The notes: generated by a model not told the origin, from the letters alone. 64,000 bases of DNA from Labia minor (GCA_963082975.1 OY720344.1:79100053-79164052); one strand, 5' to 3'; shown: positions 10,770 to 22,725, counted from the stretch's first letter. A program made the numbers and translations.

Positions 10770-11842
10770 CGTATATATTGTAATATTGTACCACAAGCTC
10801 AGCCATTTCCGCTTATAGAAGACCTAATAATTAAAACTAGAAACTGCAAATATTTTACAACTTTAGACATCAACTCTGCATTTTGGTCGATTCCACTCCG
10901 AATAGAGGACAAGAAAAAAACTGGTTTTGTAACACAAGAAGGACATTATCAATGGACGTGTTTACCATTTGGATTGAAAACAGCACCAGCAATATTTCAA
11001 AGAATCCTTAGTAATATATTAAAAAAAACATAAATTAACCGGATTTACAGAAAACTATATTGATGACAATTTAATTTATTCACAAACATTTGAGGATCAC
11101 TTGGGACATATAGAACAGGTACTGAAAACAATTATAAGAGAAGGATTTAAATTGAATTTCAAAAAAATGCTCATTTGCTGCAAACTCAGTTAAATACTTG
11201 GGACATATTGTGGAAAACAACACAGTGAGACCAGTAAAAAACAATCTAATTTCAATTCAAAATTTTCGAACTCCCAAGACTCAAAAAAATATTAGACAAT
11301 TTTTAGGGAAGATCAACTTTTAACGTGAATACATTCCAAACAGCTCAATAATACTGGATCCTTTACATAGATTATTAAGAAAAGGTGAAATGTTCATATA
11401 GTCAGTAGAATGTGAAAAATCATTCAGAGAAATAAATAAACTTTTATATTCTCAACCTGTCTTGGAAATCTTTGATAAGGATTTGCCAATAAAAATTTAC
11501 ACGGATGCATCATTAGAAGGAATTGGAGCGATACTCAAGCAATTACAAATAGATGGACGAGAAAAACCAGTAGCATACTTCTCAAAAAAGTTGAATGAAG
11601 CCCAAAAGAGAAAAAAAGCAATATACCTTGAGTTAATGGCAATCAAAGAAGCTGTAAAGTATTGGCAACATTGGTTAATAGGAAGAAGATTTGAGATTTA
11701 TTCCGATCACATACCGCTCGAAAATCTTAATATAAAAGCACGAACAGACGAGGAATTGGGTGACTTAGCCTATTATTTATCACAATACGATTTCCAAATT
11801 AAATATGTGCCGGGAAGAGATAATGCTGAAGCCGACTGCTAA
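10770..11842 (+). pseudogene. Decayed reverse transcriptase-RNase H of copy 2
   Basis: RT begins mid-domain at QPFPLIEDLI. It keeps TLDINSAFWSIPLR and CLPFGLKTAPAIFQRILSN, then a frameshift near 11030, then NYIDDNLIYS, the RT active site. Further stops and shifts interrupt the thumb region. RNase H (11462-11842) is a clean 126-codon frame with YTDASLEGIGA, E, and SDHIPLENL, ending at a stop in place of the residue after NAEADC. The same landmarks occur in copy 1. Confidence 0.88.
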
Positions 11843-12029
11843 AGTCGAAATCCGGTAATAGATCCGATTGAAAACAGTGAGGAGGCTCTAACATTAGTAA
11901 ATCTCACACAAATCGACGAAATAAAAAATGACCAAGAAAAGAATGAAATAATACAAAAAAATCAAAATTAATAAAAAGGAATGGAATATTTTATAAAAAA
12001 AAATTAGAAATAGACAGAAGATAATCTTG

Positions 12030-12800
12030 TCAGAAAAATTGAGCAACAAATTAATAAAAGATATACACAGGGAATGGTGTCATATAGGCATCAGACAAAC
12101 TATGAACAGAATATGTCCCTACTATATATAAAAGAATCTAATACAAAATATAAAAAAGTGTATATAAAAATTGTGACATCTGTATCAAAAATAAAACAAG
12201 CAAATATAGTTTAATGTCTCACTTGGGACCAGCTGATCCATATGAAATAATGTCTATAGACACTATTGAAGGATTCGGAGGTAAAAGATCAACAAAAAAA
12301 TTCCTCCACTTATTGGTCGATCAGTACACAAGGCATCCGTTTATTTCAACTTCAAAGACACAAAACACAGCAGATTTTATCAAGCTAGTTCGGAATGTGT
12401 TGGAAACAGAAAAAGTTGGAATGATACTAATGGACCAATACCCGGGATTAAATTCAATGGAATTTAGAAAATTTTTAAAAGAAAAGAAAGTTAAATTAAT
12501 ATTTACAGCCGTTAATGCGCCATTTTCAAACGGCCTGAACGAGAGACTAAATCAGACTTTAGTTAATAAAATAAGGTGTAAAATAAATGAAAAAGGACAA
12601 AAAAGAGGACTACTGTTGCTAGGGAATGTATGAATGAACACTCGGTCACTGGTTTTACACCGGAGTATTTATTAAATGGCACGGACACGAGTGTAGTACC
12701 GGAAGAATTAAAAAGAAAGAAAAACACAGATGATTGGAACAATGATAGAAAATTAGCATTGGGAAGATCGATAAGGTCGCATAGTTACTATAAAAAACTG
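12030..12800 (+). pseudogene. Decayed integrase of copy 2
   Basis: Upstream of the main frame an HHCC-like zinc-binding region can be read with interruptions (IHREWCHIGIRQ... and CICIKNK-like). The 12214-12633 frame carries the core: D in MSIDTIEG, D in ILMDQYPG, and E in GLNERLNQTL. There are 35 residues between the second D and the E, the DD35E spacing of retroviral-type integrases. After a frameshift, GFTPEYLLNGT continues. This shows that the family encodes integrase after RNase H, the part missing from copy 1 at the window edge. Confidence 0.85.
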
Positions 12801-12868
12801 TAAGACAAAAATAAAAAAACATCATGAGTTCAGAGCAGGAGACATGGTATTGATCACAAGAATGAATT

Positions 12869-12998
12869 GCCGAAAGTTTCGGAATTAATTTTTTAACACA
12901 TTGACTGGCAATCACGCGCCAGCAGGTGACATGGTGCCATCAACAAAGAGCCAAAGACGCTCTGGTTTAAAAAATATAATTTATTAATTTTAATTTAT
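12869..12998. mobile_element. Family A fragment
   Basis: Matches the family A core in reverse (GAAAGTTTCGGAATTAATTT, CACGCGCCAGCA, GACATGGTGCCATCAACAAA). It abuts the decayed retroelement directly. Confidence 0.6.
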
Positions 12999-13823
12999 TC
13001 TTATGAGAATGAGCTTTTTTTCAAATACTAAGGAGTTGAAACGACATGTTTATTTTAAATTTAAAAATCAATTTATAAAGACAATGTTTAAAATGTATCG
13101 AAAAAAATAGTTTTTTTAATTCATTATTTCAAACCAAAACTAAATTATATCTATGTTAAAATAATTATAATTTTGATGATTATTATTCTTTTAAACAAAT
13201 ATTTGGAAATTATTAAATTTGACGGTTGAATAATCTAGATGTTTACATGTAGAAACAATTCATATATCTCATCAATATCATTTGGTATCAGATGATTGTA
13301 GGTAAAATGTAAATATTTGCATGTTTCCTATTACAAATCAATAAAATAAAATAAAGGGATGAAATGAGAAATGAGTATACATTTTAAAATTACATTTGCA
13401 ATTAAATATACCTATGTTAGTTAGATCAATATAATATATGACAATAATTTAAGGTTAAATCCTATTTGTATGCAAACTGATTTCCAGAGCTGATTAGTTA
13501 GTTGCATAAAAAACAGGCGAAAAAATAGAAATAATCTGGATTGTTTTTTATTGTTATCTCAGGAGAATTTTAGAATTTATTTAAAAAAAAATATCAAAAT
13601 TACTGACTTATATTATTGAATATTATACGTATAATGGACACAAAAATGAAAAATTGAAGTAACAATTAAAATACACATTTTAAGCTTCTTAAGAATTAGA
13701 AAAATTATTTTAAAGTTAAAATGAATTGTTTATTAAGTTGATATTTAATAAATATATTAATAAAATTAAATAATAATAAAATTTTAAGCAAAGCAAGGGC
13801 AAATTATTATAGAATAAAAATAA
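12999..13823. other. A+T-rich spacer
   Basis: No gene, RNA or repeat recognised. Confidence 0.5.
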
Positions 13824-14414
13824 GTTGACTTGTGGCCAGGTCCGAACCGACCGACGGTTTGAAATAAATTAATTTCCAGCTACAGAAACAATTTCAAATA
13901 ATTTTAATATATCTATTAATGTAATAAAAAACAGATATGGATATAACATAAATATTTTTAATTTTATTTTATTTATAATATATAAGTAGTAGCTGGCTGT
14001 GACGTTATGAATGGCTGGATGACGTCATATAATTTTAAATTAAGAAAAAACTAATAAAGATGATTTTTCTCGAGGATAAAATAAATCTCCTCATGTGAAA
14101 TTTGGTGTGAAAATAACCCTTACCTTCCTATCGTCGATCGCTAATACTACCACTTCGGGTTTCCGGATTTACACCAAAAGTTGATCAATTCATCCAACTG
14201 ATGCATTAAGTAAATATACCAAATTTCATCAAAATCGGTTGAGCCGTTCAGGCTGTACACATCTATACGGACGGACAGACGGACGGGCGGACAGACATCA
14301 TGGTAAAAATACTTTTTTCTGTTAAGAAAATGCATGATTCGTGGAGATATGTAAAAATCTCCACATGTGAAATTTGTTGTGAAAACAATACCTCCCTTAC
14401 TATCGTCGGTCGGT
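13824..14414. mobile_element. Family C Helentron-like element, copy C1
   Basis: The left end carries the hairpin GACYTGTGGCCAGGTC (one mismatch here) and subterminal repeat ACCGACCGACGG. The right end is the inverted subterminal repeat CGTCGGTCGGTAA. Internal landmarks: TGACGTCATATAATTTT, a CACTTC(C/G)GGTTTCCGGATTT block and a GGACGGAC tetranucleotide microsatellite. A 62-residue minus-strand frame in it recurs in other copies but is not a gene. Confidence 0.75.
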
Positions 14415-14627
14415 AATTATAAAAAATAAGAATTTAATATCACTAAGTAATAATATTTATTAATTTTAATAATTTTAATTTTAATAATATTAATATAAGA
14501 TTTAAATAATTATTGTATATTGATTTTAATTAGATTATTTTTTTATAGAACCTGACAATCTAAATTCATTTTAGCCAAATTATACATTTTTTTAAATTAT
14601 CACATTAAAAATTACATATTATCTTTA

Positions 14628-14706
14628 AGTTTTTTTTGTGAGGTTAGAACACTAATCAAAGTTTAATAGTTTAGCATTTTACCACTGAGCTAAATTCTTA
14701 ATATTT
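14628..14706 (-). repeat. tRNA-like SINE head remnant
   Basis: On the minus strand TTAGCTCAGTGGTAAAATGC is a textbook tRNA A-box region, and GTTCTAACCTC about 35 bases on resembles a B box. The acceptor arms do not pair well, so this is not a functional tRNA. Similar A-box fragments occur at 16871-16905 and about 39350-39390, both minus strand. Confidence 0.4.
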
Positions 14707-15025
14707 TGATTAATTAATAATAAGTTAATTTAACTAGTCTAATCTCGTGTCGAACTTGGAATTGAGGGATTAAATCTCACCCAGTATTTAAAATCTAATT
14801 AAATATTTATATTAAAAATATAAAATAAATATGGAACTAGCAATAAACATATTTTAGGCCCGAAGTCAAAAATATTTAAAATAAAAAAGAAACAACCAAA
14901 ATTATTTTTAATATATAATAATATTTATTAATTAAGTCATTGTTTTATTGATTGAATATGATACAATATATATTTAAATGAATTATATATGAATGAATTG
15001 AATGAATTATTATAATGGAGAGTGT

Positions 15026-15530
15026 TTAGGTTCGTAGCCTTTGCACTCGAGAGCCATCGGAGGGGTTGATGATGGTTGGCGTTTGTCTACGTCCTTCCCT
15101 CGATGGGGACGTACCTGCCCCTGATTTCCCTTTCACCATTAATGTCGACTCGACAACAATTTCATCGAATGCTGGACCAAAAGACGCTAGAACAACAATA
15201 ACAATATCAACATATTATGATGGATTGCTACAGGGCATTAATCATTCATATTGTTTACATTTAGATAGACATTTACTACTAATGTCAAAATTATTTAATA
15301 CTAATGAATGGACTCTTAAAGAGATCTTGAGAAATAATACAATTCTGAATTTTGAGTTAAATTATTGTCCAAATTAATAAATGTTTTTTTTATTATTTTT
15401 ACTAATTTATATTATATTTTAAATAATATAACTTACATTTGTTTTCATCAGCAGGCCTAGCAAGGGTTAAGGAAATACAAAGTACGGCAACCAATAGAAG
15501 AAAGATAGAAGTATTTTTTGATAGGGCCAT
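15026..15530 (-). CDS. Small secreted peptide precursor (84 residues, two coding exons), family not recognised
   Basis: Exon 1 is 15437-15530 and exon 2 is 15026-15186; the 250-bp phase-1 intron has donor GTAAGT and a pyrimidine-rich acceptor TTGTTGTTCTAG. The first 24 residues form a clean signal peptide: a hydrophobic core (IFLLLVAVLCISL) ending TLA. The mature part has no cysteine. It contains a GRR site at residues 63-65, which in insect prohormones serves as a combined amidation and cleavage signal. This would separate a segment ending SPSRE from a C-terminal piece starting Q66 (QTPTIINPSDGSRVQRLRT). Exon 2 is far more G+C-rich than its surroundings, as expected for real coding DNA. The ATG is preceded by an acceptor-like TTATTTCAG, suggesting an upstream noncoding exon (see about 20.8 kb). 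I do not recognise the peptide; neuropeptide, venom or antimicrobial roles are all open. Its SP-exon/phase-1 layout matches the other secreted genes in the window. Confidence 0.7.
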
Positions 15531-15595
15531 TTTACCTGAAATAATATAATTATAAGAAAATAAATAATAATTCATAATATAAGTAATTATTCAAG

Positions 15596-16015
15596 TAAAC
15601 GCATTTTCGTGGATTCGGATAATACGTTACCAGTGAGTTCCTTTTGTAATTCCAAATAAACTTTTCTTATGAAATTTTTTTGAACCTCTTCTATTTTACG
15701 AGATAAAAATTATTAAAATAAAGATTTTTTTATGTTTGACAGATTAGTTATGAACGTCGAAATGTGCCATTAAGTAATGTTTTATCGACTAATTCAACAA
15801 CTATTCACTTATTCACTAATTAGTGCCCCCTCTGGTAGTCAAACGAATAAAACATGCTAGCTAAATAGAATATCAATGGATTTATATGCAAATTTTAATA
15901 ATTTTTATCTCGTAAACTAGAGGAGGCCCAAAAAAATTTCATGAGAAAAGTTTATTTGGAATTGCAAAAGGAACCCACTGGTAAAGTATTATCCAAATCC
16001 ACGAAAATGCGTTTA
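15596..16015. mobile_element. Foldback/MITE element with long (about 124 bp) terminal inverted repeats
   Basis: The left arm 15596-15719 and the right arm 15892-16015 are inverted copies with few differences. Both run from TAAACGCATTTTCGTGGATT through GGATAATAC, CCAGTG, GGAATTGCAAAAGG-type and ATTTTTATCTCGTA blocks. The spacer (about 170 bp) holds no frame. It sits just upstream of the secreted peptide exon, inside its inferred first intron. Confidence 0.85.
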
Positions 16016-16405
16016 GTTTAATAATTACCATATTATATTAATAATTAATTAATAATAATAATTTAATGAAAAATTTGCTTTATTATTAAAAAATATACTT
16101 TTTTCAGGCGATTGTAATTGTATAAGCTCTATTTTTACTAAGTACATTATTAATCAATTATATTATTTTTATTAATAAAAAAACACTGAAAAAAAACAAG
16201 AACAAGAACAAATAAATTAAAACCCTTTTTCAGGTATAAATATCAAACTACAATCATGCTTTGAAAATCAGATAAGCAATATTATTTTAAAATGAATTAA
16301 TTGAAATATTTTAATATATCTAATGAATATCAATTTTTATCGAGAGGATTTAGACTGACATAGTTATTTATTATATGTTAGCTATATATTAAATATGTCA
16401 ATTTT

Positions 16406-16855
16406 TACTATCGCGCCAGAGATAGTATTGCAATCATGAAAATTTTCGATGTCGAGATTTTGATGTTTATATACGTTTTGAAGGTCCCTGAGTCATTTTC
16501 ACTAAAGTTGAGGAAAATATTTGTGTGTGTGTATGTGTGTGTGTTTGTGTGTGTGTGTGTGTAAGTGTGTGTATGTAGACATGATTACGCAAAAATGGTT
16601 AGAGCTATATTAGAATAATAAAACTGCTATATATAGAATTTCAGCTTGATTGAATCGCTGAAAGTACCAAATCACGCGTGCACCAGCACGTGACGTGGTG
16701 TCATCAACAAAGAGCAAAACACGCTTTGGTTTAATAAATATTATTTATTAATTTTAATTTATAATTTATTAATTAATTAAATTTAATTTAAATATAATAT
16801 ATGTTAATTAATCCAATTCAAATTTTCAAGATAGTCGAGTGGAGACACTCCAGAT
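16406..16855. mobile_element. Family A element, copy A3 (internally deleted)
   Basis: It begins TACTATCGCGCCAGAGATAGT and ends with the hairpin GAGTGGAGACACTCC. It contains the GT-rich microsatellite (about 16522-16573). The segment between AATCGCTGAAAGTACC and CACGCG is shortened relative to full copies. Confidence 0.7.
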
Positions 16856-19800
16856 TTTTCCTCCTCAAGTGAAATAGTCAAGCACTTTACCACTGAGATA
16901 CATTTCGATATTAATATATTAGATATATGTATTTATGTATTGTATTTATCTGTATGTTTTTATTTACTTTTAAAATTTTCTAAGTAGATTCTCTAAAATT
17001 AAATTTTAGATTTGTCCACTTAAATTAATTGTTTAGATAATTTATAGATATTTTGGTGAAATTCATTTTTTTTATTTTAGACTGTTAGACATTGTACTTT
17101 AATTATTTTTAAATTATTATATTATTTTATTACTATATTATTTTTAAATTTCATAGAAATATTCCCGCCTTTTGATATAAAATGAGATGATAATCTTAAT
17201 CATATACAGAGGTGGTTAGAGAGAATTAATTTTTCTTTATCTTCATCTAAATTCTTCTGAAAAATTTATTTCTGAATCGTGTATCTATCTTAAATGAATG
17301 AATTTTAATTTATATATACCTAGAAAGGAGGGAGGAGTTAAAACGGGCATATTTTATTGAGTAGATTCTCTCTCTCGAAATGTCTTTCTTTCTCGTTCTC
17401 AAACGATTGAAGAGTTCTTTGACATTAAATCAAAGATTTACTATTCAAATTGAATTTCATTTTCATTCTTTTCTTTCATTGAATGCTAAAGATAAGAATT
17501 TTCCTTCTTGTATATATTTATTATTGGAATATACCTGTTAAATATACATGACTTGGTATAATTTAATTGAAAACCCATTCAAATGTATAATCCTCTTGGT
17601 TTTTATTTCTATTTCGATTAAAAAAATATTTTTCATATATAAGTTTTTTTTATATATTATGTTTTAATTATTATCATATTATAACGTTTTTCTCAACTTC
17701 ACTTGGCGTCTGTGTCTGTCTGTCTCTTCGCTCTTTTGACAAATCGATTTTTCACATCTTAATATTGAGATAGACTTTTGAAAATTTTTATAGATATTTC
17801 AATCGACCTCTAGAAGGTATAGAAGAAATATAATTGAATTATTATTAATTAATTGTAATTGATAAGCTATTAAGAATATTTTATAGCATTTAGTTTTATT
17901 TATTCATATGAAAAATCAAGTCAAATTTTTGTAATAATAAAAATTTTATTAAATACATAAACTGAGGAATTTTTTTATCATGCAATAAAATTGATAGATT
18001 AAGAGCTAAGAAATTAATCTTTTATTATTTTCACTTTAATATACTTTTATCAAAGTACGTATCAAAATTTAAAAGAATTTTTATTAAATTTACATATTAT
18101 CAATCAGATCCAAAATGGTTGATTATATTAGAAGAAATAGTGTTACTTGTTAATGAAGTGTTTTAGCGTGGTATGTATGTATATATGAATTATAAAGGAA
18201 GTTAATTGCATAGAAATCAAATGAAAGCTAAATGCGCCCAACGTTTTTCGTTGAATATGAAGCAATTCATTCATAAACTTTGTCAGGCTTATAGAAAAAT
18301 TATTTTATTCTTTTTTAGTCCATTGGAAAAACGTTATTTTATAAATTTTTTTTATATTTATATATTTTTTTTTAAATGCAATTTTTTGTTCTATAAAACC
18401 ATTCTATTGAAATATTTTAAAAATATCAACTTATTTTTAGTAATGATTAAATGGGAAAGAGGAAATGGAATATCCAATTTATATATAAGTGGTAAAATAT
18501 AATGATTTATATTGATAACTTTCTGTAGTTTAAAATAATAGATTAAAGTTCCTTCTATGGAGTCAAACATAAATTTGATAAACATTCAAACATTTTAAAA
18601 TAAAATTTCAAAATCCAATTTCGGTAGCAATCCGTGCAGATTTAAGAAAACGGATAGCGAACGGACACACATCTTGTATATATGAATAAATTATAATAAC
18701 ATTTTATATCAGTGATTTTCAACAGGTTCTTTGGTGTCTATGGAGCTTTGAATAGGGACAACAAATCTTGAGGGATAATTAGCGAAATTTCAACAGATTA
18801 AAGTAATATTTATTACACTATTATTTATATTTTTATAATTATTATATATATATATTTATATCTGTATAAGTGTCCATGTTTTAAGATATTTTTTAAGGAT
18901 TTTCCCATTGGACATTTTATTTTCATTCGTCGATTTAAATAAAATTTTTGATTGAATTAAGTTTTTTTGAATATTAAAATTTAAAATTATTTTTATATAA
19001 TAAAATATATGAAAATATATATTTATTAGCTATATTACCGTATACGAAAGTTGTGAAATTTATTATTAATCAAAATTGGACTCTGTTATCAAAAAAATTA
19101 TCAAAAAACATCAGCATACCGTAATACTCATTTTTTCAGTTAGGAATGCCAATCAATCATTCACAAAATCCTGAATTGTAAGTTTTGTTAAATAATATTA
19201 GCTTTACTACTACTAAAACAGTGATTCTCAACCAGTGTGCCGCGAGATTACGATTTCCGATTTTTTTTTCTAAATTTTTTCAATTTGGTTCTAAAAAAAA
19301 TAAAGCTAAACCGTTTTTGGGTCCATTTTTTTTTCAATATAGTAAACTTTAAACCGTTAAAAGTGTGCCGCGGTAAAAAAAAAAGGTTGAGAACCACTTT
19401 ACTAAAGTAATACAAATGTTTAATTTCTTGTAAAAATGTTAAAAATATACTCTATTAAATGCTCATAATTCTATGATAAACTTTATTAATACCTAGTTGA
19501 TAATAAAAATTGTTTATGGATCCCATCTTCTCTAAATCAAAGTTTATTTGTTTTATTTAATTAACGATTTTGTAACAGACTAACAATCAAACGAACAGCA
19601 TTCTTCAAAATCATTCAAGAAGATCCTTATCAATTTAAATTACACGTGCATTATTTGGTTTTGTATTTCGAATTAAATTCCAAATCCCCAAATCTTTGCT
19701 TATACACTAGTAAAAAGGTTGGGAAACCCCGCTTTATATGTATATCGTTTCAGTATACACAAAATTGCTATATTTTTTCTAAGTCAAAATAACAGATGTT

Positions 19801-20801
19801 TCTAAATTATAATAAAATTAATTATTTCTCGGTTTAAACAGTTGAATCGATCATAACGCGTTATTGTCAAAAGATAAATTTGTTTATTAATGATATTAAA
19901 AACAATGTTATTGCTTTCTTAAATAGAGTTGTTAACAGTAGGATTCAAGGCGAATCTAACAACTAATTTGAGTTAAAAAATAAAATATCAAATTTGAAAT
20001 TTAATTTTTTATAGATCAGAATAACATGTTTAAATTATAGACATTAATTTGTGTATTAAATAAATAAATAAATAAATAATAAAATAGTAATTAAATAAAG
20101 TGATCTATTATTTTCACCTTTATTTCAATATTTATTTGAAATGTTGAACAAAATACTCGAGAAATTATTTATATAAAAAAAATATTAATATTTTAATTTT
20201 TATTTAATTTGTATAAAATATATTTGAATAGAAAATTAAATTATTTTTTATTTCACTTATTTTATTTTTATTCGAATATTTTACTTTGAATTATAATTTA
20301 ATTAAAAGGAAAGTTTCTTTCGAATAAAATATTTCAGTGATTTATTTGTACTAGATAAATACTTTTTTTTTTAATTGCGCAATTTCTTACTTCTATGAAT
20401 CATTTGTTTAATCATTTCCTATATAAATCCTATGTATCATCAATTTCAATAGTATGTTTTTTAAAATTAAAAAAATCTAATGTAATGTTACTCAAAAATC
20501 AATTAAATATTCTAAATTAATTCTATTAAAAAAATATATAATAATAATTACTATTATAATATTTCTATTAATTTATTGATAAAATCTTAAGATTTCACTC
20601 TTAGAATGAAAATATTTCAAATAATAATAATATTAATTTAAGAAAGCAGATGTTTTAAAAAATATTCACTAAATTTAATTACATATATGTTAGATGATTA
20701 TTATTAATCAATGGAATATAAATCAATAGATAAATGTATCAAAATTAATTTTATAATTATAATAAATTTAATTTTGTCTATTAATTGGTTGCTCTACTTA
20801 C
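16856..20801. other. Probable intron/intergenic DNA without recognised genes
   Basis: A+T-rich throughout. Only the MITE at 19219-19399 and tRNA-like A-box remnants stand out. Bases about 18711-19727 begin with CAGTGATTTTCAAC and end with GTTGGGAAACCCCGCT, which could be another hAT-type element, but the flanks do not give a clean duplication. If the 20.8-kb exon belongs to the 15-kb gene, this is its intron. Confidence 0.4.
19219..19399. mobile_element. hAT-type MITE (181 bp) with 8-bp target duplication
   Basis: The termini CAGTGATTCTCAACC and (reverse strand) AAGTGGTTCTCAACC are imperfect inverted repeats of the common hAT CAGNGNTTCTCAACC type. The flanks TACTAAAA (19211-19218) and TACTAAAG (19400-19407) match at 7 of 8 positions, the hAT duplication length. 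Inner GTGCCGCG blocks are also inverted. Confidence 0.8.
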
Positions 20802-20990
20802 ACGTAGGATGATTGCAGATTCCTAAGATGTAGAGAGAAACGCGACGAGGAAATAAGTGGAGCCAAGAGTAGTCAACCTTCTCTTTAGACTTTCGCTCTC
20901 GAACGCCTCCTCCCCCCTTGTCAAACGCCCCCGTACCATCTCTATCCTTTTTTTTATTTTCTCTCCTTTCTAAATGATAATCTGGTTCTA
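20802..20990 (-). promoter_or_regulatory. Candidate promoter plus noncoding first exon
   Basis: A G+C-richer island (AGGGGGGAGGAGGCGTTCGA on the minus strand) is followed by a perfect donor GTAAGT (20796-20801) after TCCTACGT. No ATG-initiated frame is evident. The nearest minus-strand acceptor that leads into a start codon is at 15536 (TTATTTCAG just before ATG 15530). I therefore infer a 5' untranslated exon of the 84-residue peptide gene with an intron of about 5.3 kb. It could belong to an unseen gene instead. Confidence 0.35.
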
Positions 20991-22294
20991 TTTTTTCATT
21001 TAATTTATTTTTTTTTATTTGAAAGACCTCTTTTTAAAAATAACTGAAACAAAATAATGAAGATCGTTTCTAAGAATGCATTCAAGTCTCCTCAACACCG
21101 TTAATAAAAAAAACAAAAAACAAAAATGTCTGTTATTTTTAATTATGGAATCATTTACAATAAAATCGTTGCAGCTTTTAGAACTCATCAATAAATCGAA
21201 TTTTGAAATGATATAATTAACTCATTAACTTGAACTAATGTAAATTATGTAATTATTTTTTTTTAATTCAAATTTTAAATTAAAAAGAAACAAATTTTGA
21301 TTTCCTTTTTTTATTTAAGATTATTGGTAATTAGGATACTCTTGTTTCTGATTATATTTATTTATTCTAATTTCCATAATATTTTAACATTTAAATTTTT
21401 TTCTGAACTTAATTTAATAACTCAGCATGAAATTATTTTAAACTTATATCTCTTATTATATTATTTAAATATATATTTTTAGATATTATAAAAATAATAG
21501 ATGATATTCTAATAAGGATGACTTAAAATTATAGGGTTTTTTTTAGATATTTGTATTTTGTTTTTTATTCAGATTAAAGAACTTATAATAATATTTAATT
21601 CAATTAAAATTTTCATTTATATATTAAGATTAATATATTATTAACTAATTATCTGTAAGAAGGTCTTAGTCGTAGCACCCACATTCCTCCTATCTTGAGC
21701 AAATTGAATCCAACTCCTATTTTCAACATAAAATACAATTTAATTTACGTTTAATTCAATGAAAAATTTCAATAAAAAAGTTTCAATGTTAATTTATAAA
21801 TGATAATTAAATGAAAAGTTCATAATTACTTTTTGTTTAATAGTTTTTGAAATTGAAAAAATTGTACATGAAGTAATGAAGTTAAAGAAATAAATTTATT
21901 TTCTTAACTACAAAAAATAACTGATTTTTCTTATTGGCTATTTAATGTTCATTGTCCCCTCTTAATAAAAGACAGACACCTTAAATTGCATTTGACATCT
22001 TGTTTATTTACTTTATTGATTTTCCTTGTTCAGGCCTTCTTCATTGAATCGTTTCTCCTTTTTTTTCTATCCTCGAGCCTTTGCCCCTGAACTTTCTAGA
22101 AGTGATTCTCTGTCCTCGCCTTTTTTTAATTTATTTTCAATTAAGATTATTTTATTATTAATTCACCTCTTATAGTTTTGTAATATTTTTTAGAAATATA
22201 TTACAAAAGCATAATATTTTAATACTTATAAAGATTTGTTTTATTTGAGTCTGCAACATATTACATTATATCTACCTTTTTTATTATTATATAT
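20991..22294. other. A+T-rich spacer
   Basis: Contains a pyrimidine-rich, slightly G+C-richer stretch at about 22020-22130. No gene recognised. Confidence 0.45.
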
Positions 22295-22634
22295 TACCGA
22301 CCGACGATAGTAAGGGAGGTATTGTTTTCACACCAAATTTCACATGTGGAGATTTTTACATATCTCCACGAATCATGCATTTTCTTAACAGAAAAAGTAT
22401 TTTTAGCATGATGTCTCTCCGTCCGTCCGTATAGATGTGTACAGCCTGAGCTGCTAAACCGATTTTGATGAAATTTGGTATATTTACTTAATGCATCAGT
22501 GGGATGAATTGATCAACTTACCTGTTTTTTATTACATTAATAGATATATTAAAATTATTTGAAATTGTTTCTGTAGCTGGAAATTAATTTACTTCAAACC
22601 GTCGGTCGGTTCGGACCTGGCCACAGGTCAACTT
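22295..22634. mobile_element. Family C element, copy C2 (internal deletion)
   Basis: Opposite orientation to C1. It begins TTACCGACCGACGATAG and ends GGCCACAGGTCAACTTA. It jumps from the GATCAACTT block directly to the TTTTTTATTACATTAATAG block, so about half the element is missing. Confidence 0.8.
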
Positions 22635-22719
22635 ATTTAGATATGATTAATATATTTATAAATAGTATAATATTAATTTATAATTACAGTTCATTAGAAT
22701 GTTAAATACTGTACGTGCC

Positions 22720-22725
22720 TGTGCA

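Larger units (their letters stand above)
9645..12868 (+). mobile_element. Ty3/gypsy-like retrotransposon, copy 2 (decayed)
   Basis: Same family as copy 1 but on the opposite strand and riddled with stops and frameshifts. Gag (9867-10758), part of RT (10770-11430), RNase H (11462-11842) and integrase (12030-12800) are recognisable. About 1 kb covering the zinc knuckle, protease and RT N-terminus is missing between 10758 and 10790. The 3' end is cut off by a family A fragment at about 12869. A short stretch at 9645-9660 resembles the region just upstream of the copy 1 leader. Confidence 0.85.

Noticed and set aside
14147..14335. 62-residue frame with [20 protein letters not shown], also at 50723-51025 and 61966-62253
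   Set aside because: It lies inside family C repeats and recurs only because the repeats do; no start context, splice logic or protein family supports it.
15066..15377. 103-residue plus-strand frame MMMVGVCLRPSLDGD...
   Set aside because: Antisense to the second exon of the peptide gene. The minus strand has the signal peptide and matching splice sites; the plus frame runs on into A+T-rich intron.
18206..18585. 98- and 64-residue overlapping frames
   Set aside because: Phe/Ile/Tyr-rich translations of A+T-rich noncoding DNA, no domain or splice support.
18711..19727. Possible 1-kb hAT element (CAGTGATTTTCAAC ... GTTGGGAAACCCCGCT)
   Set aside because: The ends match weakly and the A+T-rich flanks do not give a reliable 8-bp duplication.
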